Notes: generated by a model not told the origin, from the sequence alone. A DNA stretch of 14,439 nucleotides from CAZBLP01 sp964492825 (GCA_964492825.1 CAZBLP010000051.1:1-14439); one strand, 5' to 3'. Positions 1-7,821 are shown, counted from the stretch's first letter. Numbers and translations are program-made.

Positions 1-482
1 TCTTTAATAAATTCATTGATCTCATTAGATAATATATGGCATTTATCTATTTCTATAAATTCGTGAGATAATTTTTTATAAAATCCTATTTTTTTATCTT
101 TAATCTGAAATTTTACTCTGTTTCTATAATTGTATTGAAAAGATGGAATTGTTGTAATATCAGGAATACTTTCTATTTTTGCAATATTTTTAAAAGATTC
201 CAATAAAATATTCTTTTTACATTCCAATTGAAAAGTGTAATCTATATGCTGCCACTGGCACCCGCCACAGCTATAAAATTTGGAACATTTAGGCTCTATG
301 CGATGCTTGGAAGGGGTTAAAACTTCTATTAATTTTCCAAAAGAATGAGTTTTCTTTTCTTTTAAAACCTCTATGACTACCTCTTCTTCAGGCAAAACAG
401 AATCAACAAAAACAACCTTTCCATTAAACCTGGCAATACCGTAACCATTGTAAACTAATTTTTCTATTTTTATAGTGTGCAT
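1..482 (-). CDS. TRAM-domain [4Fe-4S] 23S rRNA (uracil-5-)-methyltransferase, RlmD/RumA-like (N-terminal part)
   Basis: The reading frame opens with ATG at 482-480 and stays open to the left edge, so only the first 160 residues are visible and the SAM-binding domain is missing. Residues 1-55 look like a TRAM RNA-binding domain (start MHTIKIEKLVYNGYGIARFN). C66, C72 and C75 in CSKFYSCGGCQWQH, with C148 in DKCHIL, match the CX5CX2C...C ligand set of the iron-sulfur cluster in RumA/RlmD-type enzymes. These enzymes methylate C5 of a uridine in 23S rRNA using SAM. The start lies 6 bases after the acpS stop codon and has no clear Shine-Dalgarno, so it is probably translationally coupled to acpS. 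The family is secure from the cysteine pattern. Which of RlmC, RlmD, RlmCD or a tRNA-specific relative it is cannot be told from this fragment. Confidence 0.85.
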   Translation of the reverse strand, partial: MHTIKIEKLVYNGYGIARFNGKVVFVDSVLPEEEVVIEVLKEKKTHSFGKLIEVLTPSKHRIEPKCSKFYSCGGCQWQHIDYTFQLECKKNILLESFKNIAKIESIPDITTIPSFQYNYRNRVKFQIKDKKIGFYKKLSHEFIEIDKCHILSNEINEFIK

Positions 483-488
483 TATTCA

Positions 489-830
489 CTATTTATGATT
501 CAATATCTGTGCCACTGCAATTGCATAATCACCATCATGGGAAATCGATATATAAACCATCTTGTCATTTATTTTGGAAAACGGGGTACCTGAAAAGGGA
601 TCAGATAAAATCTCAATCTTACTAAGGGTTAGGTCTTTTCCAAATACTTTAAAAACAGCTTCTTTTGCTGCAAATCTTCCTGCTATTTTCTCCACTTTTC
701 TTTTAAAACTAAGAATTTTATTAAAGTCATTTATTTCATTTTCTGTAAAGATTTTTTCCAGAAATTTATTGCCAAACCTGTTATAAATTTTTTCAATTCT
801 GCTAATTCTTACTATATCAACACCTATCAT
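489..830 (-). CDS. acpS: Holo-[acyl-carrier-protein] synthase
   Basis: A 113-residue protein of normal AcpS length. It transfers 4'-phosphopantetheine from CoA to the serine of apo-ACP in the cytoplasm, activating fatty-acid synthesis. Family motifs are the N-terminal GVDIV with metal-binding D5, the AGRFAAKEAVFK helix (residues 50-61, metal ligand E57), and ISISHDGDYAIA near the C-terminus (residues 95-106). The ATG start gives the usual MIGVDIV beginning. However, the nearest good Shine-Dalgarno (AGGAG at 848-852 on the minus strand) is about 17 bases upstream, further than normal, and no ATG/GTG/TTG lies closer in frame; an ATT codon three codons upstream would fit the spacing better. It sits 72 bases after the chelatase gene and 6 bases before the methyltransferase, probably in one operon. 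The stop is TAG. Confidence 0.95.
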   Translation of the reverse strand: MIGVDIVRISRIEKIYNRFGNKFLEKIFTENEINDFNKILSFKRKVEKIAGRFAAKEAVFKVFGKDLTLSKIEILSDPFSGTPFSKINDKMVYISISHDGDYAIAVAQILNHK

Positions 831-902
831 AAGGGAAATTTAATTTTCTCCTATTTATTATTTACCCTACAACTTTTATTTGCATAATAACAAAAAATTA
901 AA

Positions 903-1760
903 TTATAGTGAAAATACAACGTTTTGAATGTTCTCTGCATTTAAAGTATCAAGTTTCATATACTTTCCATCCATCAACCTAGCCAGTTCCCAAGAATAAC
1001 CAAATGCAAGATGGTCTATTTCAGTATCAAGAACTAAAGTTTTTACACCTAATTTTTTTATGTATAAACCATACACCTCTGCTTGGTCAAGAGAATTTTC
1101 CCCGTTAAGAGGTACGTTTCCTCTTCCGTCTGAAACCAAAATCATAATATTATAACCTGACGGATTCTTGGTTTTTTCCTGTTTTAAAAGCTGAAAAGCA
1201 AGTTTTAATCCGTGGGCAAGAGGAGTTTTTCCTCCTGTTTCCAATTTCTCAAGTTTTTTCTTAGCAATATGAACACTGTTTGTAAATGGCAAAAGCAACT
1301 TTGCTTCAGTAGCTCTAAATGCTATCATTCCAACTTTATCTCTTTTTTGATAAGCATCAATCAAAAGGGAATAAATAAGAGTTTTTACCTGTATCATCTG
1401 TTTTTCAACACCCATTGAACCACTACTGTCAACCACAAATAGTATTGACGTGGATTGCTCTACAATCCTCAGATTTTCTTTTATAGATTCTCTTGTGATT
1501 TTAAAATTTTTACCATATTTTAATGCTGAAAATTTTATAGTGGGAAGTATTGCAATATCATTGATTTTACCTTTCAAATCTTTATATCCAACTACCCTGC
1601 CCTGTTTAAAATCAGATATACCATGAGCTCTTTTACCAGAATTTGAAGAGATTCTATCTCGTTTAAAAAACTTTATTTTTTTTATTTTAAAAGGAGTGTT
1701 TATTGAATATATAGTACCTTTTATGCTGCTTTCTTCTATTTTTCTTTTATTTGTTACTTT
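903..1760 (-). CDS. VWA-domain half (ChlD/BchD-like) of a frameshifted metal-chelatase gene
   Basis: This frame encodes the linker and C-terminal von Willebrand A domain of a ChlD/BchD-type chelatase subunit. The MIDAS motif DSSGS starts at 1430, followed by GGKTPLAHG and the acidic loop ILVSDGRG. Upstream, residues reading GKRAHGISDFKQGRVVGYKD match the basic linker that joins AAA+ and VWA halves in ChlD proteins, so coding clearly extends to the A-run at 1758-1767. In this frame there is no ATG, GTG, TTG or CTG between 1847 and the TTG at 1577, and starting at 1577 would discard the linker. The simplest reading is that translation arrives from the preceding chlI-like frame by a -1 shift, adding 285 residues. 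The VWA protein works with the AAA+ partner and a large ChlH/CobN-type subunit to insert Mg2+ or Co2+ into a tetrapyrrole. A frameshift mutation or homopolymer sequencing error is the alternative. Confidence 0.8.
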   Translation of the reverse strand, partial: KVTNKRKIEESSIKGTIYSINTPFKIKKIKFFKRDRISSNSGKRAHGISDFKQGRVVGYKDLKGKINDIAILPTIKFSALKYGKNFKITRESIKENLRIVEQSTSILFVVDSSGSMGVEKQMIQVKTLIYSLLIDAYQKRDKVGMIAFRATEAKLLLPFTNSVHIAKKKLEKLETGGKTPLAHGLKLAFQLLKQEKTKNPSGYNIMILVSDGRGNVPLNGENSLDQAEVYGLYIKKLGVKTLVLDTEIDHLAFGYSWELARLMDGKYMKLDTLNAENIQNVVFSL

Positions 1761-2833
1761 TTTTTTTCTATAAATTCCAAATTTCTTGAAGTTGCCTTTG
1801 TAGTTGTTGATTTTATTTTCTGAATGGATTCTTCTATAATGTCGTGCTCAACATTAAGCTCTTCAAAAGGATTTTTCCTCATTCTATGAGGCAAAACCAA
1901 TCTACTTGCTTCTCTTATATGTTGCTCATTAACTTCTTTATTACCATAAAAAGCAGCTAAAGCTTTTGATGTTTTCTCCATTATTATATCAGCTCTATGT
2001 CCATCAACATTTAAGTCTATTGAAATTTGAGCTATAACTTTTAACATAAGTTCATCAATCTTTACTTTTATTAGGTTATTTTTGGCTCTTATGATTTTTT
2101 TCTGAAGTGATTTATCAAGTTTATTCCATTTTCTTATGAATTTATTAGGATTTTTCTCAAACTCTCTCCTTCTTTTAACTACTTCAACTCTATCTTCTAC
2201 ATTCTTAATGCCTTTAATTTCCACACATAACCCGAATCTGTCAAGTAGCTGCGGCCTGAGGTCTCCCTCTTCTGGATTCATTGTACCTATTAATATAAAT
2301 CTGCTTGGATGGGAGAAAGAAATCCCTTCACGTTCTATATAATTTTCACCCATAGCTGCTGCATCCAAAATTATATCAACAATATGGTCTGATAATAAGT
2401 TTACTTCGTCAATATACAAAATTCCCCTGTTTACCTCTGCTAAAATACCAGGCTCAAATAATTTTTCTCCTTGTTTTAAAACTTTTTCAATATCTATTGT
2501 ACCAACCACTCTGTCTTCTGTAGAACCAACAGGTAAATTCACAACTCTCATTTTTATATATTCATAATCCAGTGAATCTTTTTCTTTTAGCCTTTCTTTG
2601 CAAAATTCACATAAACCCATTTTATCATCAGGATTGCAGAAAAATTTACAACCTTTTACTATTTTTATTTCAGGCAATGTAGCAGCCAGTGCTCTAACAG
2701 CAGTTGATTTAGCAGTACCTTTTTCACCTCTAATTAGAACACCTCCAATTGAAGGGTCAATAATATTTAAAATCAGGGCTTTTTTCATTAATTCCTGACC
2801 AACTATAGCTGAAAATGGATAAATATTCTTCAA
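1754..2833 (-). CDS. AAA+ chelatase subunit (ChlI/BchI/CobS-like), zero-frame product of a chlI-chlD gene
   Basis: AAA+ ATPase motor of a magnesium/cobalt chelatase. It has a Walker A (GEKGTAKST, codons starting near 2728), a four-cysteine insertion (GCKFFCNP...LCEFC) typical of ChlD-type single-gene chelatases, a Walker B (GILYIDEVNLL), a sensor-1 region (IGTMNPEEGDLRPQLLDRFG) and a helical lid ending NPFEE. The frame can be read from a TTG at 2854, but the TTG at 2833 has a GGAGG Shine-Dalgarno four bases upstream and gives the family-like start MKNIYPFSAIVGQ, so I prefer it (359 residues). It ends with TAA right after an A10 run. Reading through by a -1 shift fuses it to the VWA half, giving about 643 residues, the usual size of a full ChlD-like protein. 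It lies between aspS and acpS. No large chelatase subunit is in the window, so metal and pathway (B12 or other) are undecided. Confidence 0.9.
   Translation of the reverse strand: MKNIYPFSAIVGQELMKKALILNIIDPSIGGVLIRGEKGTAKSTAVRALAATLPEIKIVKGCKFFCNPDDKMGLCEFCKERLKEKDSLDYEYIKMRVVNLPVGSTEDRVVGTIDIEKVLKQGEKLFEPGILAEVNRGILYIDEVNLLSDHIVDIILDAAAMGENYIEREGISFSHPSRFILIGTMNPEEGDLRPQLLDRFGLCVEIKGIKNVEDRVEVVKRRREFEKNPNKFIRKWNKLDKSLQKKIIRAKNNLIKVKIDELMLKVIAQISIDLNVDGHRADIIMEKTSKALAAFYGNKEVNEQHIREASRLVLPHRMRKNPFEELNVEHDIIEESIQKIKSTTTKATSRNLEFIEKKK
1757..1768 (-). other. Slippery A10-G run, candidate -1 frameshift or transcript-slippage site
   Basis: On the minus strand the end of the ChlI frame reads GAA AAA AAA AAG TAA. 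The last seven bases before the stop, A-AAA-AAG (1763-1757), are the heptamer used for -1 frameshifting in E. coli dnaX. Slipping back one base replaces AAG-TAA with AAA-GTA-ACA and enters the VWA frame. The ten consecutive A residues would also favour RNA-polymerase slippage. No strong Shine-Dalgarno-like stimulator is seen upstream (only GGAA around 1778). The nearest inverted repeat downstream, AAAAGG at 1722-1717 with CCTTTT at 1694-1689, begins about 34 bases away, which is far for a stimulator. Confidence 0.65.
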
Positions 2834-2837
2834 AACG

Positions 2838-2842
2838 CCTCC
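2838..2842 (-). promoter_or_regulatory. Ribosome binding site deciding the chlI-type TTG start
   Basis: GGAGG lies four bases upstream of the TTG at 2833-2831 on the minus strand. The upstream in-frame TTG at 2854 has no comparable site, so this motif favours the shorter start. Confidence 0.6.
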
Positions 2843-2898
2843 ACAATCAAACAATTGTTATCTGCAACATTGCAATTTATGGATGATTTTTCATTTTT

Positions 2899-4659
2899 TT
2901 ATATTGTTAGTTTCAAATTTAGCTCTTTTAATTGCCTTTTACTAACTTGAGAAGGTGCATCAGTCATAAGACAAGTTGCCTTTTGTGTTTTAGGAAAAGC
3001 TATTACATCTCTTATTGAATCTGTTCCTGCAAGGAACATCAAAAGTCTGTCAAATCCAAATGCCAAGCCACCGTGAGGAGGAGCACCATATTGAAAAGCT
3101 TCAAGCAAAAATCCAAACTTTTGGTTAGCTTCTTCTTCGGTTATTTGTAATATATTAAATATTTTCTGCTGAATATCCTTTCTATGTATCCTTATACTGC
3201 CACCACCTATTTCTATACCGTTTAAAACAAGGTCATAAGCTTTTGCTCTGACTTTTGCAGGATTTTCCTCAAGATATTGTAAATCTTCATCTTTAGGCAT
3301 AGTAAAAGGATGGTGCTTTGATACAAATCTTTTCTCATCTTCATCCCATTCAAAAAGAGGAAAATCAACTATCCATACAAATTTAAATTCATCTTCATTA
3401 ATGAGATTTAGTTTTTTTGCAAGTTCTTTTCTTAAATGGCCAAGAGCATCATTTACTATATTAAAACTATCTGCACCAAAAAGAATGAGATCACCTGACT
3501 TAATATTTAATCTTTTACTTAACTGCTCCTTTTCTGTATCTGTAAAGAATTTTACAATAGGAGATTGCCATTCGTTATTTTCCTGAATCTTAATCCATGC
3601 CATGCCTTTGGCACCATAAATTTTAACAAACTCAGTAAGCTCATCAAGGTCTTTTCTACTGAAATTAATACCATTCTCAACTTTAATTACCTTAATTATA
3701 CCTCCGTTTTTCACAGCATTGCTAAACACTTTAAAAGAGGTATTTTCAAAAATGTCAGAAATATCATATAAAGGCAATTCAAATCTAAGATCCGGAGCAT
3801 CAAGTCCATATTTTTCAATTGCTTCATTGTAAGTTAAAATTTGAAACTTTTCTTTAATATCAACTTGTTTAATTTCTTTAAATATTTTTTTTATCATATC
3901 TTCCATTAAAGATATAATGTCACCTTCTTCAACAAAAGACATCTCCAAGTCTATCTGTGTAAATTCAGGCTGTCTATCAGCCCTTAAATCTTCATCTCTG
4001 AAACATTTAACTATTTGATAATATCTGTCAAATCCTGCAACCATAAGAAGCTGTTTAAAAAGCTGTGGCGACTGAGGAAGTGCATAAAACTTACCAGGAT
4101 TAACTCTACTCGGAACCAGATAATCCCTTGCTCCTTCAGGAGTGCTTTTTGTAAGAAAAGGTGTCTCTATTTCAAGAAAATTATTATCATTTAAAAAATT
4201 CCTTACAATTTGAGCTGCTCTATGCCTTATAATAAAATTTTTCTGCATAGCAGGTCTTCTTAGGTCGAGATATCTGTATTTTAATCTTAAATTTTCCGAA
4301 GTTTGGGCATGGTCGTCAATTAGTATAGGCGGTGTTTCAGATTTACTCAATATTCTAATATTATTAACATTAACTTCTATTTCGCCTGTAGAAATTTTTG
4401 AATTAACTGTACCTTCAGGTCTTTTTACAACTTCCCCTTCTATTGTAACAACATCTTCGCTTCTTAATTTTTTACCTGTATCATGAACATTAATATTTAT
4501 TTCAGGATTAAAAACAATTTGAGTTATTCCATATCTATCCCTTAAGTCAATAAAAATAATTCCTCCATGATCTCTCCAATTTTCAACCCAACCTGATAAA
4601 ACTACTTTATCTCCTTTATTTTCCAATCTTAACTCACCGCAAGTATGCGTTCTATACAT
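2899..4659 (-). CDS. aspS: Aspartyl-tRNA synthetase, bacterial type, probably non-discriminating
   Basis: A 586-residue class II synthetase that charges tRNA-Asp with aspartate using ATP. The layout is the full bacterial one: N-terminal anticodon-binding OB fold (about 1-105), catalytic core with the QSPQLFKQ helix (196-203), motif 2 (FRDEDLRADRQPEFTQ, 220-235), an inserted GAD domain (about 290-420) and motif 3 (GAPPHGGLAFGFDRL, 525-539). Residue 31 is His (RDHGG) and the OB-fold loop reads RPEGTVN, with Gly83 where discriminating enzymes such as E. coli have Lys. In studied enzymes these two positions separate non-discriminating AspRS, which also makes Asp-tRNA-Asn for GatCAB, from discriminating ones. 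The ATG has AAAGGA seven bases upstream. It is probably the first gene of the leftward operon. Confidence 0.97.
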   Translation of the reverse strand: MYRTHTCGELRLENKGDKVVLSGWVENWRDHGGIIFIDLRDRYGITQIVFNPEININVHDTGKKLRSEDVVTIEGEVVKRPEGTVNSKISTGEIEVNVNNIRILSKSETPPILIDDHAQTSENLRLKYRYLDLRRPAMQKNFIIRHRAAQIVRNFLNDNNFLEIETPFLTKSTPEGARDYLVPSRVNPGKFYALPQSPQLFKQLLMVAGFDRYYQIVKCFRDEDLRADRQPEFTQIDLEMSFVEEGDIISLMEDMIKKIFKEIKQVDIKEKFQILTYNEAIEKYGLDAPDLRFELPLYDISDIFENTSFKVFSNAVKNGGIIKVIKVENGINFSRKDLDELTEFVKIYGAKGMAWIKIQENNEWQSPIVKFFTDTEKEQLSKRLNIKSGDLILFGADSFNIVNDALGHLRKELAKKLNLINEDEFKFVWIVDFPLFEWDEDEKRFVSKHHPFTMPKDEDLQYLEENPAKVRAKAYDLVLNGIEIGGGSIRIHRKDIQQKIFNILQITEEEANQKFGFLLEAFQYGAPPHGGLAFGFDRLLMFLAGTDSIRDVIAFPKTQKATCLMTDAPSQVSKRQLKELNLKLTI

Positions 4660-4736
4660 AATTGTATCCTTTCTTTATTTTTAACTTTCCAACATTGATT
4701 TTTAAAACTCACTGTTGAATCCATCAAGAGGTAGGT

Positions 4737-4765
4737 GCAATAAAATTTTTTTTGAAAAGTGTCAA
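4737..4765 (-). promoter_or_regulatory. Candidate sigma70-type promoter for aspS operon
   Basis: A perfect TTGACA -35 (4765-4760), a 17-base spacer and a weak -10 TATTGC (4742-4737) lie in the 193-base gap between pit and aspS. Transcription would start near 4730, about 70 bases before the aspS ATG. The rest of this gap is AT-rich; I see no convincing terminator for pit in it. Confidence 0.4.
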
Positions 4766-4852
4766 GTGTTTATTCAAATTTAGTGTGGAATAAGTAAAGG
4801 TATGCTTTTAAATAAGAATTGAATAATAAATAGCAAATCCAGACTCTTAAAA

Positions 4853-6292
4853 TCAATTAAATATAAACTTTAGAATATAGAAAATAAAGATTACGCCGAA
4901 TGCGCCAACTGGAATCGTAATCAACCATGATACCATTATATTTCTTAAAACTCTTACATTCAAAGCAGTAAAACCTCTTGCCATTCCAACACCTAAAACA
5001 GCTCCTACCAATGTATGAGTAGTTGATATTGGGAGACCAAGCCTTGATGCCAATAAAATAGTGATAGCAGCGGAAAATTCAGCTGAAAAACCTCTTGTAG
5101 GAGTCAGTTCGGTTATTTTTTTTCCAATAGTCAACATTACACGCCAACCCCATGTGGCAAGACCCACGACAATACCAAAACCTCCCATCAATAAAATCCA
5201 TGGAGGAACAGGAGCCTTTAGTGAAACTATACCGGTTTTTAATACTGTAATAATTGCAGCAAGTGGACCAACTGCATTTGCAACATCATTGGCACCATGT
5301 GCAAAAGCAACAAACCCAGCACTTAAAATCTGCAAATATGCAAATATTTTTTCAACACCTGCGACATTTTTTCTGTCAGCTATTTCATCAACATCGTATA
5401 TTTCAAGCTCACTATTTACATCTTTTAACTGATTTAAAATTTCAGTTAATCTATGCTTAATATTTTCAGGAGATAATTCAACACCTCTTTCAATTCTCTT
5501 CTGAGCTCTGAAAAGATTAAACTTTAATCTTGCACTTGGTATATTTACAGGCAATTCTTCAACAGCATCTACTTCGGTTTCTTTAATATTTTCAATTAAT
5601 TTCTTGCCAATCAACCCTGCAATAATCCCAACAATTGCTGAAATAAACATTGCCTGAGAAAGTGAAAGATTAAGATGCAAGTTTTTAAGTCCTTTAAACA
5701 TCATAACAAGAGATAAAACAAAAAACACAAAAAAAATAAGTATTGGAGCTATCTTTTTTGTTGCTTTCATAGGGTCAGGTTGGTAAAAAATTTTATACCT
5801 CAAAATGTTAAATATTATAAATGCAATTGAACCGCTAAGAATTGGAGACACAACCCAGCTTGCAGCTATAGAAGCTATTTTTCCCCAATGTATTGCCGAA
5901 AAGCCACCTATTAAAATTCCAAACCCTAAAATAGAACCAACAATGGAATGTGTTGTTGATACAGGCCATCCAAAATAAGATGCAATCTGCAACCAGATTG
6001 CAGCAGTTAGAAGAGCAGCAAGCATACCATAGATAAAGAGATCAGGAGACGATGCAAATATATTTGTCTCTATTATCCCTTTTCTAATTGTCTCTGAAAC
6101 ATGACTACCTACTAAAAATGCACCTGAAAACTCAAGAACAGAAGCAATAATTATTGCTTTTTTTAAGGTAAGAGCACCACTGCCAACAGATGTGCCCATT
6201 GCATTGGCAACATCATTGGCACCAATGCTCCAGGCCATATATAAGCCGAAAAAAATAGCCAAAATTAAAATTATTGTCTCTGTGCCGACCAT
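4853..6292 (-). CDS. pit: PiT-family inorganic phosphate transporter
   Basis: A 479-residue inner-membrane permease of the PiT/PHO-4 family, which imports phosphate (probably as a metal-phosphate complex) with a cation. Both halves of the internal duplication carry the signature: GANDVANAMG at residues 24-33 and GANDVANAVG at 333-342. The paired motifs GWPVSTTHSIVG (108-119) and GLPISTTHTLVG (419-430) also repeat. Hydrophobic segments flank a polar cytoplasmic loop of about 85 residues (230-315), as usual for the family. Its ATG (6292-6290) overlaps the last base of the upstream PhoU-like gene's TAA stop (TAATG), indicating translational coupling. This PhoU-like plus Pit pair is common and makes phosphate the most likely substrate. 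Sulfate permeases of the same superfamily are a remote alternative. Confidence 0.95.
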   Translation of the reverse strand: MVGTETIILILAIFFGLYMAWSIGANDVANAMGTSVGSGALTLKKAIIIASVLEFSGAFLVGSHVSETIRKGIIETNIFASSPDLFIYGMLAALLTAAIWLQIASYFGWPVSTTHSIVGSILGFGILIGGFSAIHWGKIASIAASWVVSPILSGSIAFIIFNILRYKIFYQPDPMKATKKIAPILIFFVFFVLSLVMMFKGLKNLHLNLSLSQAMFISAIVGIIAGLIGKKLIENIKETEVDAVEELPVNIPSARLKFNLFRAQKRIERGVELSPENIKHRLTEILNQLKDVNSELEIYDVDEIADRKNVAGVEKIFAYLQILSAGFVAFAHGANDVANAVGPLAAIITVLKTGIVSLKAPVPPWILLMGGFGIVVGLATWGWRVMLTIGKKITELTPTRGFSAEFSAAITILLASRLGLPISTTHTLVGAVLGVGMARGFTALNVRVLRNIMVSWLITIPVGAFGVIFIFYILKFIFN

Positions 6293-6960
6293 TAATCAAT
6301 CATTGTTCTGACTCTGTTAGCCATTTTCTCAGAGTAATTGGACAAGTCAGAAAGAGTTTTTAATATATGAATCCATAAATAGAATGTAGCATAGCTCATT
6401 TTATCATCATTGGAAAACAGGTTCTGAAGTAATTTTTGCTGAAATTGATCAGCTTCATGCTCCAAAAACGCAACTTCATCAACAAGAGCCTTAATAGACT
6501 CTCCATCTTTACCTGCAAAAGTAGATTTAATAACTCTTTCCATTTTTTCTATAAGTAGATATGTTTTTTTGACAGCTTCTATGTTTTTATTTAAAAAATT
6601 ATCAAAATCTATTTTCATTTCAGGTAAAATGTCAATCTGCTTGTAAGTTAAAAGAACACCAATGTCTTCACATTTGTCAGCAATACCATCTTGAATTGCC
6701 AAAATCTCGAGAATGGTGGATTTTTCTATAGGGATAAAAACTTTACCTGTTAAGTTATTCCTAATTTCATTTTTAATCAAATCAGCTTCATTCTCCAATT
6801 CACTAATTTCTTTGCCTATTTTTGTAACAGCAGCATAATCTTTTTCTTCTAATTTCAGAAAAATTTCCTTTACTTTTAAAACACAATCTATTACTTTACC
6901 CATGTGGTCAGAAAGCGAAGTAAAAGGAGATTTTGAAAATAAATTTGTAATTGTTCTCAT
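6292..6960 (-). CDS. PhoU-like (DUF47/TIGR00153) regulator of the adjacent phosphate transporter
   Basis: A 222-residue, all-helical, soluble protein of the DUF47 PhoU-like family. Two repeats carry PhoU-type acidic metal-binding motifs: ELENEADLIKNEI (residues 54-66) and a second one around FLEHEADQFQQKL. Its start, MRTITNLFSKSPF, is typical of the family. Members are usually encoded just upstream of pit genes and are thought to control transporter activity or act as a membrane-associated accessory; that role here is inferred from the one-base overlap with pit. There is no Shine-Dalgarno before the ATG. The best promoter upstream would start transcription almost at the ATG, so the message may be leaderless. 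Confidence 0.92.
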   Translation of the reverse strand: MRTITNLFSKSPFTSLSDHMGKVIDCVLKVKEIFLKLEEKDYAAVTKIGKEISELENEADLIKNEIRNNLTGKVFIPIEKSTILEILAIQDGIADKCEDIGVLLTYKQIDILPEMKIDFDNFLNKNIEAVKKTYLLIEKMERVIKSTFAGKDGESIKALVDEVAFLEHEADQFQQKLLQNLFSNDDKMSYATFYLWIHILKTLSDLSNYSEKMANRVRTMID

Positions 6961-6967
6961 GAAAAAA

Positions 6968-6996
6968 CCATTAGCAATATTTTATTTGGTTGTCAA
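6968..6996 (-). promoter_or_regulatory. Candidate promoter for the phoU-like/pit operon
   Basis: A perfect TTGACA -35 (6996-6991), a 17-base spacer and a poor -10 TAATGG (6973-6968). The expected start of transcription near 6961 is next to the ATG at 6960, consistent with the absence of a Shine-Dalgarno sequence. Confidence 0.4.
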
Positions 6997-7013
6997 TAAT
7001 TTTATTTTATTTT

Positions 7014-7021
7014 TGTATACA
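7014..7021. promoter_or_regulatory. TGTATACA palindrome upstream of queC
   Basis: An 8-base perfect palindrome in the divergent gap between the phoU-like gene and queC, about 55 bases before the queC start. The same octamer lies on the promoter of the next gene (7812-7819). It may be an operator or simply -10-like sequence in an AT-rich gap. No preQ1-riboswitch structure was recognised here. Confidence 0.3.
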
Positions 7022-7074
7022 TTATACGTAAAAATATGCTTAAAACAAATTAATATAGGAGGAGGCTTATTTAC

Positions 7075-7746
7075 ATGAAGTGTGTAGTTCTTTCAAGCGG
7101 TGGACTTGATTCTACAGTTACAATTGCAATTGCAAAAAATATTGGTTATGAGATTATTTCCTTATCATTTGATTATGGGCAAAGACATAAAATAGAACTT
7201 GAATGTGCCAAAAAAGTTGCAAAATATTTTAATGTTTTAAAACATATTATAGTAAACGTTCCTTTTGATACAATTGGAGGTTCAGCTTTAACAAACCCCA
7301 ATATTAAAATTCCTGAGGGCAAAATAGAAAGAAAAAATATTCCTATTACTTACGTTCCTGGAAGAAATATCATTTTTTTATCAATTGCAGTTAGTGTCGC
7401 TGAAATCTGCAAAACAAGTGATATTTTTATTGGTGTAAACGCAATTGATTATTCAGGATACCCTGACTGCCGTCCTGAGTTTATCAAACAATTTGAAAAA
7501 ACAGTTAACTTAGGCACTAAAGCTGCAGTTGAAGGTAAGCCTTTTAAAATTCATACTCCATTAATTAATTTAACAAAAAAAGAAATTATTGAAAAAGGCC
7601 ATTTATTGGGAGTTGATTTTAAAATTACAAGCAGTTGCTATAATCCTGATAACAATGGCAATCCATGTGGCAAATGCGACAGCTGCCTTTTAAGATTAAA
7701 AGGTTTTAAAGACGCAAATTTAAAAGATCCTTTAATTTACAGATAA
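7075..7746 (+). CDS. queC: 7-cyano-7-deazaguanine (preQ0) synthase QueC
   Basis: A 223-residue cytoplasmic enzyme that converts 7-carboxy-7-deazaguanine to preQ0 with ammonia and ATP, for queuosine modification of tRNA. The N-terminal PP-loop SSGGLDST (residues 7-14) binds ATP. The C-terminal SSCYN...NPCGKCDSCLLR supplies the four cysteines that bind zinc. YVPGRNIIFL and VNAIDYSGYPDCRPEF are family hallmarks. Length is normal. A strong AGGAGGAGG lies nine bases before the ATG, so the start is secure. No queD, queE or queF is adjacent; the next plus-strand gene is an unrelated malic enzyme 114 bases away with its own promoter. Confidence 0.97.
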   Translation: MKCVVLSSGGLDSTVTIAIAKNIGYEIISLSFDYGQRHKIELECAKKVAKYFNVLKHIIVNVPFDTIGGSALTNPNIKIPEGKIERKNIPITYVPGRNIIFLSIAVSVAEICKTSDIFIGVNAIDYSGYPDCRPEFIKQFEKTVNLGTKAAVEGKPFKIHTPLINLTKKEIIEKGHLLGVDFKITSSCYNPDNNGNPCGKCDSCLLRLKGFKDANLKDPLIYR

Positions 7747-7792
7747 AATTGATACCAACTCTATTATTAAAAAAATTTATCTTACTTTTTTC

Positions 7793-7821
7793 TTTACATT
7801 CTTTTCAAAATTGTATACAAT
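7793..7821 (+). promoter_or_regulatory. Promoter of the malic enzyme gene with overlapping palindrome
   Basis: TTTACA (7793-7798), a 17-base spacer and TACAAT (7816-7821) each match five of six consensus positions. The perfect 10-base palindrome TTGTATACAA (7811-7820) overlaps the -10 box, where a repressor could block it. Sites of this kind are bound by some GntR-family regulators, but that link is inference only. Confidence 0.55.

Noticed and set aside
903..1577. VWA protein as an independent gene starting at TTG 1577
   Set aside because: The conserved basic linker of ChlD proteins is encoded upstream of this TTG in the same frame, and there is no Shine-Dalgarno before it.
4801..4852. A terminator after pit
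   Set aside because: The only inverted repeat (AATTGA with TCAATT) has short AT-only arms, a long loop and no U run.
6985..7010. A Pho box upstream of the phosphate transporter operon
   Set aside because: Only one TTGTCA-like half is present; no second repeat at 11-base spacing was found.
6961..7074. A preQ1 riboswitch before queC
   Set aside because: No stem-loop followed by an A-rich tail in the required arrangement was recognised, and the region is mostly A and T.
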